Shown here: in pieces, positions 52,561 through 60,000 of the stretch | How the letters are laid out: every line of letters begins with the position of its first letter | Numbering within the stretch: position 1 is the first letter of the stretch | Origin: Takakia lepidozioides | Taxonomy: Eukaryota; Streptophyta; Takakiopsida; Takakiales; Takakiaceae | Direction: 5' to 3' | NCBI GenBank assembly: GCA_030704615.1 | Contig: CM060731.1 | Span: forward strand, 3,598,001 to 3,658,000 | Length of the DNA: 60,000 nucleotides | Made by a program: the position numbers and the translations under genes | The notes under the pieces: model-generated | Database searches by the model: none | What the model was told of the DNA's origin: nothing | What the model saw: only the letters and a program-made list of their open reading frames with translations

Positions 52561-55310
52561 TCTGCTGATCCACATCACGCAACACAAAGCGTGTCTCAGG
52601 CACATATCCCGCCTCCTTAATCTGCCAAGTCAATCTCTCTAACGCATCATAGATCTCCTCTGCTTGTGGGTGAGATCTATCTCCAATGGCAAATGTATCC
52701 ATCTTGTGATTCCACCTTGAAAATACATTCTGCAGCACACTCTGCTAACTCCACATTTCCATAGATTCTGCGGGCACCAAGCAAGGCCCCTCACACTGAA
52801 GCACCTGGTTTGAGTGCCATGTTGGCAATAAAATCTTCTTCATCCAAGCGCCCTGCATGGCCAAGGAGGTCAACCATGCAGGTGCAGTGCTTTTCTGTTG
52901 GTGTAATGCCATGCTCTTGACACATGGATTGAAAATAATGACCACCTTCATCTACAAGGCCCAAATGGCTGCATGCAGAGAGAACACCAATAAATGTGAC
53001 CTCATTTGGCTTCACACTAGTACAAATCAATGAGGGCATTCCTGACGTAGCATCTGACTCACACACAGATTTGATAATGTAAGCATGGACCCACTTGCCC
53101 TGTTCCAGGGATGCTTCACACCCTCTCTTTGCATTTGTCGAAAGAGTTTGAGAGCCTCCTCACCATGACCACTATGTGCACATCCTCCAATCATCGCAGT
53201 CCATGAGACCACATCTCGCTTAGGCATTCTGACAAACACATTGAGTGCATCCATCACACTCCTGCACTTGCAATACATACTGACAAGGGCATTCCCGAGT
53301 CCAACATCTGACTCAAATTCAGCTTTGATGATGCTGGCAAGGAGCTGCTTGCCCCGTTCTAAAGCCTCCGGGCCAGCACAAGCGTTGAGGACAATAATAA
53401 AAGAGACAATATCTGCCTTCATGCCTTCTCTTTGCATGCGCTGAAAGAGTTAAAAAGACCATGACCATGCTGAGCAGATCCTGCAATCATAGCAGTCCAC
53501 GAGAGCCCATCTCGCTTGGGCATTGCACGTCAAATACTCGGGTGGCATCCATCAAACTCTCACACCTACAATACATGCTGACAAGGGCAGTCCCCACAGG
53601 GACATCCCCCTCAAGTCCAGCCTCAATGCACGCACCACATCACATTCAGCAATACTGTCAAACACTCCATTTGCATCCTCGATGCACCCACATTTGACAT
53701 ACATGTCCACCAGGGCAGTGTTCACAATGACATCGGGTACAATTCCAGATTTGATAATGTCACCATGGACCTCTTTGCACTTTTCCAGGGCTGCCAGGCT
53801 TGCACACGCATTGCAAATGCAAACAAACGTCATGTAGTTGGGCTTCACCCCCTTCGCACATCATTTGCTCATAGGTCTCCAAAGCCTCCATCCCGTGCCC
53901 TTGCTGTGCATATCCTGCAATCATCGCACTCCACGACACCACATCTCATTCAGCCATATTGTCAAACACTCCCTTCATACATGTCCATGAGGGTATTGTT
54001 CATAATGACATTTGGTACAACTGCAGCTCTGACCATGTCGCCATGGACCTCTTTGCCCTTTTCCAGAGCTGCCAGGCTTGCACACGCATTGCTAATGCAT
54101 AGAAACGTGATGTGGTTGGGCTTCACCCCTTGCCCCATCATCTGATCAAGGTCTCCAAAGCCCCCATACCACGTCCCTGCTGTGGATACCCTGCAAGCAT
54201 CGTCTTCAATGACACCACATCTCGTTCAGCCATAGTGTTGAAAACTCCCTTTGCATCCTTAATGCACCCACATTTGGCATACATGTCCACCATGGTAGTG
54301 TTCACAATGACATCTGGTACAATTCCAGCTTTGACGATGTCACCTTGCACCTCTTTGCCCTTTTCCAGGGCTGCCAGGCTTGCAAACGCACAGATGTGAT
54401 GTGGTCGGGCTTCACCCCTTCCACCATCATTGCTCATAGGTCTCCAAAGCCTCCGTCCCACGCTCCTGCTGTGCATACCCTGCAAGCATCGCCGTCCACG
54501 ACACCACATTTCATTCAGCCATATTGTTGAACACTGCCTTCGCATCCTCAATGCTCCCACATTTGGCATACATGTCCATGAGGGCATTGTTCAGAATGAC
54601 ATCGGGTACAATTCCAGCCCTGACAATGTCGCCATGGGCCTCTTTGCCATTTTCCAGAGCTGCCAGGCTTGCGCATGCATTGCAAACACACACAAACGTG
54701 ATGTGGTTGGGCTTCACCCCTTCCCCCATCATTTGTTCATAGGTCTCCAAAGCCTCCACCCCACGTCCCTGCTGTGCATACCCTGCAAGCATCACGCTCC
54801 ATGACACCACATCTCGTTCAGCCTGCATATTGTTGAACTTTCAAAACTGCCTTTGCATCCTTAATGCACCCACATTTGGCATACATGTCCACCAGGGCAG
54901 TGTTTAGAATGACATCTGGTAGAATTCCAGCTTTGACGATGTCATCATGGACCTCTTTGCCCTTTTCCAGGGCTCCCAGGCTTGCACACGCATTGCAAAC
55001 GCAAAGGAACGTGATATGGTTGGGCTTCACCCCTTCCCCCATCATTTGCTCATAGGTCTCCAAAGCCTCCCTACTGTGCATACCCTACAAGCATCGCGCT
55101 CCACGACACCACATCTTGTTCAGCCTGCATATTGTTGAAAACTGCCTTTGCATCCTTAATGCACCCACATTTGGCATACATGTCCACCAGGGCAGTGTTC
55201 AGAATGACATCTAGTACAATTCCAGCTTTGACGATCTCATCATGGACCTCTTTCCCCTTTTCCAGGGCTCCCAGGTTTGCACACGCAAGGCTGCCCTTCA
55301 CTCATCCATG
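52555..55310 (-). pseudogene. PPR-DYW pseudogene A (head missing)
   Basis: On the minus strand from 55301, P-L-S triplets of about 300 bases follow one another: [54 protein letters not shown] and so on. Nearly every triplet has a frame change. From about 53520 the motifs become more typical: GNALVSMYCKCRSVMDALNV and DVVSWTAMIGGCAHSGHGEE. L2 and S2 follow (TFIGVLSACSHLGLVDEGGH, CMVDLLGHAGRLDE), then the E2 and early DYW region (SHPQAEEIYDALERLTWQIK, GYVPETRFVLRDVD) at 52735-52560. The deaminase core and DYW end are absent. The N-terminus is missing because pseudogene B ends directly upstream. Confidence 0.8.
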
Positions 55311-55439
55311 TCACAAACCGGAAATGAGTTCAGGGTTTTATGCCCAACTGTTGTTCGGACATTCTGCACTCTTCCAACATGGCCTTGGACACGTCAGCTT
55401 CCAAGTCAACTTCCAAGTCAACTTCATCTTAGCAGGGTC

Positions 55440-57940
55440 AGTTCCTCTTGCCTAATATCCAGGTACTTGAAATCTCCTCTTCCCGTTCTGCCAGGACTTC
55501 ACTTGTTGGACTGGATGTTGGCAGATCCACTACCTTCGTCCCCAGACACAAAACCAATGGCCAGCTTCTCACTGTGGTGGCAAACAAAAAATTCCTTTTC
55601 CTCCTCCCCCACATCATGCAATACAAACACGTGTCAGGCACATACCCCGCCTCCTTTCATCTGCCCAGACTCAGCTCAGCATGGATTTCCTTAATTCTGG
55701 GATGTCATCTACAACGAAGGTGTGCACCCTATTGCCAACCTCAATGTAGCAGCGACCTGGCTCCTTTCTAACCCCTCTAACCTTCATCATTCTTCTCACC
55801 TTTGCAGTATTATCCCACCTACCAGCTGCAGCATAGATGTTTGATAGCAACACATAAGTCGCGGCATCCTAGTGTTCATCCCATTTGAGGATAGATGTTG
55901 CCGCACGTTCAGCCATCTCCACATTGCCATGGATTCTGTAGGCACGAAGCAAGGCCTTCCACACCACAACGTCTGGATTGATTGGCATCTTATTAATCAG
56001 ATCCACTACCTCATCCAGTTGTCTCGCACGTCCAAGAAGGTCCACCATACAGCCAAAGTGCTTTACTGTCGGAGTGACACCATGATCTTGATTTCCTTTA
56101 TTCAGTAGGCCAGAGTGGCTGCATGCAGAGAGAACACATATAAAGGTGATACTGTCCGGCTTCAAGCCATTCTTTTACATTCCCTCAAATAGTTGCAGGA
56201 CCTCCCTATGATACCATGCTGGGCATATCCTGCGAACATCGCGTTCCACGACACCACATTTCGTTCAGCCATATTGTCGAACACTCCCTTCGCATCCTCT
56301 ATGCACCCACATTTGGCATACATGTCCACTAGGGCAGTGTACAATTCCAGCTTTGACGATGTCACCATGGACCTCTTTTCCCTTTTCCAGGGCTGCCAGG
56401 CTTGCACAGGCATTACAAACGGAAACAAACGTGATGCGGTCGGGCTTCACCCCTTCCCCCATCATTTGCTCATAGGTCTCCAAAGCCTCCATCCCGCGCC
56501 CTTGCTGTGCATACCCTGCAATCATCGCACTCCACGACACCAAATCTCGTTCAGCCATACTGTCAAACACTCCCTCCGCATCCTCGATGCACCCACATTT
56601 TGCATACATGCCCACGAGGATATCGTTCAGAATCACATCTGGTACAATTCCAGCTTTTGCGATACAACCATGCACTCTTTGCCCTTTTCCAGGGCTGCCA
56701 GGCTTGCAAACGCATAGATGTGATGTGGTCGGGCTTCACCCCTTCCACCATCATCTGCTCACACGTCTCCAAAGCCTCCATCCCGCGCCCCTGCTGTGTA
56801 TGCCCTGCAAGCATCGCATTCCATGACACCACATTTCATTCAGCCATATTGTTGAACACTGCCTTCGCATCCTCGATGCTGCCACATTTGGCATACATGT
56901 CCGCGAGGGCATTGTTCAGAATGACATCTGATACAATTCCAGCTTTGATAATGTCACCATGGACCTCTTTGCCCTTTTCTAGGGCTGCCAGGCTTTGCAC
57001 ACGCATTGCAAACGCACACAAACGTGATGTGGTTGGGCTTCACCCCTTCCCCCATCATTTGTTCATAGGTGTCCAAAGCCTCCAGCTCATATCCATGCTG
57101 GGCATATCCTGCAATCATCGCATTCTAGGACACCACATCCTGTTCAGCGTGATGTGGTTGGGCTTCACCCCTTCGCGCATCATTTGCTCATACGCCTGTA
57201 CCTCTGTTTACCAACTTTGAAAGTCTCGAGGCTGAGCCAAACGCCCAGGCCCTTTTGGGGCCTAGTTATTGGGCAAACCACACACAGCAGGTTGATGCTT
57301 GTGTAAAGGGATTTCTAGAGGATATCTGGAAAACCCGGATCAATTGTTTAAACTGGGCACGGAGTCAATGGCCACAAGGCTACGGCAAACAACGTCTTAG
57401 GAATACTCTCTCTGTCTCTCCCTCCAAACGAGAGGAATTCAAGGTCAGATGGTTGGGTCAGCTGCAATGTAGGACTAAAAACACATACCCTAAGTTAATC
57501 GACTCTATCTTGGAAGCAGGATTGCCCTGTCAAACAGGTTAAGTCCTGGCGGAAGAAGCGGTTTTCAAGGATCTGATTCTGAGTCCGCAAACACAAACGA
57601 ACGTGATGTGGATGGGCTTCACCCCTCGTGTGCACCTGCTTTCCAGCTTCAAGGCCTTTCATCTTGATGCACTTATACAAGAGACATACATACGTATCTG
57701 AATCTGCTGAAATTCCTCCTTGGTTTAAAGTTTGTAGAGCCTCTTTCAGTCTGCTTGCCTCACAAAGCATCTTCACATGCCCAGAAGTGCCAGAAGAGGC
57801 ATTGTGGACTCCCTCTCTTGATCCTCTTTCAGAAGTTGTGGTAACAGTATATGCCCATAAATTTGAGCATAGTAATATATGTGCAACACCCGTTGTCAGG
57901 AGCTGATGAATTGATGGGGTGTGATGGCAGCTTGTCACTG
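55440..57940 (-). pseudogene. PPR-DYW pseudogene B (head to DYW region)
   Basis: The N-terminal part lies at 57938-57620: HVKMLCEASRLKEALQTLNQ and YVCLLYKCIKMKGLEAGKQV, closely parallel to the start of the gene at 723. An unrelated insertion follows (57240-57600). P-L-S triplets then run from 57200 to 56170 with several frame changes and deletions. L2-S2-E follows from 56165 to 55680 ([94 protein letters not shown]). A decayed DYW region with no visible CxxCH runs to 55440. The motif order is that of a complete gene, so this is a full-length copy that lost function by many small changes and one insertion. Confidence 0.8.
57240..57600 (+). other. Protein-like insertion inside PPR pseudogene B, unrecognised
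   Basis: The plus strand is open at 57255-57542 and reads LGPSYWANHTQQVDACVKGF, then FLEDIWKTRINCLNWARSQW and QRLRNTLSVSPSKREEFKVR. A single stop follows, then further open codons. The composition and codon pattern look like true coding sequence rather than chance, yet it interrupts the minus-strand PPR homology between the head and the first triplets. It may be part of a mobile element or a captured exon. I do not recognise the family. Confidence 0.35.
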
Positions 57941-57999
57941 AATGTTAAGACTGCATTCTTTATGTTGCGCTAGTTAGTTGACCATTTCCCCATGCAGGT

Positions 58000-58525
58000 T
58001 TCTTGTAGCTATTGATCCACAGGGAATCATAGGTCATCTAGAGCTTGAAGTCCGGCCCTGTTGGATGAGTCTGGACCCACACTCTATCCCTGCTCCTTCA
58101 GCTATCCATGCCTATGTACAAATCATGCATACATCCTTGCTTTGCTGCTAGCAGCTGACAATGACAGCCTAGATTTGTTCTAGGAAACACCCAACTCAAC
58201 TTATCACACTAGTTCCTATGCTCAATTGCATCTGCTACTCTCTGTAATCCAACAGGCATTTACCTTTTTTGCCTCGATTGTCCCACCATTAACAGGGGTC
58301 AGAAAAGTATTCATTCCACAGCTTCTCGTCTTTGTTACCTGTTTCTGGATACTTTCATGTTGTCACATTGGCAGTATCATGTCAGTCACTCCAAACTATC
58401 AAAGGTTTAGTCAACCAGCTAACTTGCAGAATTCAACATGAAAATTTAGGGCTGATTCTGATAACATGCATCTCAGGGCCTAGTCTGATGAGAGGCAAAA
58501 ACAGGTTGAAATAGGTCGAAGAAGA
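58000..58525 (-). repeat. PPR-associated non-coding segment, copy D (inverted)
   Basis: The reverse complement carries the same ordered words as copies A-C: CCTATTTCAACCTGTTTTTG at one end, GAGTGACTGACATGATACTG in the middle and GTGGATCAATAGCTACAAGA at the other. It separates the PPR fragment at 58540-59010 from the head of pseudogene B. Confidence 0.65.
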
Positions 58526-58539
58526 GGGTACCGTCACCA

Positions 58540-59010
58540 TATTGCGTGAAACCCCTCCGCGCTCAAGGATGTCGGGTGGCTCAATTCTGGCTTTGATAAT
58601 ATCAGCATGGATCTTTTTGACCTTTTCTAGGTCTGCTAGGCTGGCACATGCATCGAGAACGGAAGTGAATGTGACTTTGTCCGGTACCCACCCTTCCCAT
58701 ATCATTTGCTCATAGGTCTCCAAGGCCTCCTGACCACACCCTTGCTGAGCATATCCTGCAATCATCGCACTCCATGAAACCACATCTCGTCCAGCCATAT
58801 TGACGAAAACTCGACGGGCCTCCTTCATGCTTCCGCACTTGGCATAGATGGCAGCAAGGGCAGCCTCTAGAATGATATCTGGTGCAATTCCAGCTTTCAA
58901 AATGTCAGCTTGGACCTGTTTTCCCTTTTCCAGGGCATCTATGCTGGCACACGCTGCTGAGAGCAGAAACGAACGTGACCTTGGTGGGCGTCACCCCTTC
59001 ACGTACCATT
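58540..59010 (-). pseudogene. PPR gene fragment
   Basis: One long open stretch reads [60 protein letters not shown] and ASLADLEKVKKIHADIIKAR, and is then lost at the copy D boundary. Upstream (58920-59010) a further L motif is broken by an extra base. Both ends are missing. Confidence 0.75.
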
Positions 59011-59029
59011 GGTCAAAGGTTCCACATTC

Positions 59030-59150
59030 TGTGTGCTGCTTGTGTCTGTAGTCAGGTAATGCCAGATTGGTCTGTGAAAACCACCACGGTGCAGAAAGAG
59101 ATTGAAACACGGCGTAAGACCAAGCTGACTCTTCCAAGAACCTTGTAAAC
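59030..59150 (-). repeat. Inverted copy of the 49665-49800 segment
   Basis: The reverse complement reads AAGGTTCTTGGAAGAGTCAG and continues through CTTGGTCTTACGCCGTGTTT to a CTGACTACAGACACAAGCAG end. This is the same word order as 49665-49800. Confidence 0.7.
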
Positions 59151-59247
59151 GCGATCAAGAACGCGGGGGTATCATCTATCCGGGTTTTTTTCCCAGTTAT
59201 TTTCGGGCAGATTGGGCAGGGCCCAAAGAAATTGACGACGTACGAAA

Positions 59248-59310
59248 CGTGGCGACGACAGGTGGCTACGACATGTGGCTACGACACGTGGCGACGACAC
59301 GTGGCGACGA
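59248..59310 (+). repeat. 13-bp minisatellite, five units
   Basis: CGTGGCGACGACA and variants (GGTGGCTACGACA, TGTGGCTACGACA) are repeated head to tail. Unit junctions create CACGTGG words. The array sits at the inner end of the CACTA-like copy. Confidence 0.8.
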
Positions 59311-59329
59311 TGATGTGGCACTATGGCAC

Positions 59330-60000
59330 CCTATTCCTGCTCTACGCTAAACTAGCTCTCGACCTTCGGTCGTCGCTAGAATATATACATATGAAGATTT
59401 CCTTAAAGTTCCTTCTAAGGGGGTCCCTCTTGTGACGCCTGGGAGTTGCAACCTCCACAACCTTAGTGTCCAGCCCCAGCACTAGCCCCAACGTCGTTAC
59501 CGTTGTTGCACCCCCCCACCGCCAGGCGCCCCAAGCGACGTCCTTGTGATGACCTAAGCTGACTACAACACCATTGCGACCTCCTATGGTGATGCCGTTG
59601 CGACCCCCTGGCGTTGCAGCGTTGGCCGCCCCAGCGACGCTTTTGTGAAGTTGAGGGCTGAAAAGCTAAAAAAAACATAAACAAACAAACTCTCATTGTG
59701 GTGATGCTGTTGCGACGCCTTGGCGTCGTAGAGGCGCTGGGGCGCCCTCAGTGACGTTTTTGCGACGCCAAGGTGTCGCAACGTCCCATTTTTTTTTTAA
59801 TTAAAATAAATATTGGATTTGCGACGCCGGGGCGTCGCAAGGAAAAAAATCCGTCGCAGCGAGGGCCCTCTTCCCTCTTCCCCCTTCATGCCACCTTGCG
59901 ACGGCTCGGCGTCGTAATGGTGTCGTAGCGGGGGATTGCAACGCCGGGGTGTCGCAAAAAAATGCCGCGGGCTCGGCGTCGCGGGCTCAGCGCCGCGCGG
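59330..60000 (-). mobile_element. Second CACTA-like element copy, inverted, cut by the window edge
   Basis: The reverse complement of 59380-60000 follows the element at about 21245-21860 word by word: CGCGGCGCTGAGCCCGCGAC near the edge, then GCGACACC/CCGGCGT words, GGTGGCATGAAGGGGG, AGAGGGCCCTCGCTGCGACG and finally CAAGAGGGACCCCCTTAGAA. About 50 bases including the CACTA end should lie beyond position 60000. The part that corresponds to 21860-22365 is replaced here by unrelated sequence. Confidence 0.75.

Noticed and set aside
1-60000. CRISPR arrays, tRNA or rRNA genes
   Set aside because: No repeat-spacer pattern was seen, and no rRNA or complete tRNA sequence was recognised. The only tRNA-like sequence is the head of the SINE at 22741-22960.

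Overview
The window looks like nuclear DNA of a land plant. It contains many PLS-class pentatricopeptide repeat (PPR) sequences with DYW domains, a nepenthesin-type aspartic protease, a plastid-targeted cupin, a ten-exon GT106/O-fucosyltransferase-like gene and a remnant of the SWR1-complex ATPase PIE1. Introns have GT-AG borders, and much of the DNA is transposon-derived. The high density of decayed DYW-type PPR copies would suit a fern, lycophyte or similar lineage, but the species is not determinable from the sequence alone.

Layout. 1-330 (-): broken PIE1 fragment. 723-2681 (+): one open PPR-DYW gene. 4900-5835 (+): decayed PPR-DYW copy. 6470-7310: element with inverted-repeat ends. 7590-7680: 3' half of a SINE. 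About 8.3-12.5 kb: long G-rich leader with two tandem arrays. 12.5-19.2 kb (+): a large Ty3/gypsy retrotransposon carrying two chromatin-type domains, a DNA cytosine-methyltransferase-like domain between protease and reverse transcriptase, and a PHD finger at the end of the integrase. 19.4-22.75 kb: a nested stack in which a LINE sits in the retrotransposon tail, a short inverted-repeat element sits in the LINE, and a CACTA-like element sits in that. A tRNA-derived SINE follows. 23.1-26.0 kb (+): a contracted gypsy element with both LTRs.

27.8-44.3 kb is the gene-rich part: aspartic protease (+, three exons, 535 aa), cupin (+, two exons, 210 aa), GT106-family protein (-, ten exons, 584 aa) and a small two-exon protein (-, 85 aa). 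The exon models keep frame across every junction. 45.2-48.3 kb holds a minisatellite and a third, dead gypsy fragment. 49.5-59.0 kb is a graveyard of PPR copies, plus-strand on the left and minus-strand on the right, with duplicated non-coding segments between them. 59.3 kb to the end is a second, inverted copy of the CACTA-like family.

The most interesting object is the retrotransposon at 12.5-19.2 kb. It has a Dnmt-like domain, a PHD finger and an in-frame UAG in a leaky (CARYYA-type) readthrough context just before reverse transcriptase. This copy is damaged: the reading frame changes register at three places inside the coding region, and the methyltransferase domain has lost its middle. 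It is therefore best read as a decayed member of a family that may once have acted on host chromatin or DNA methylation.
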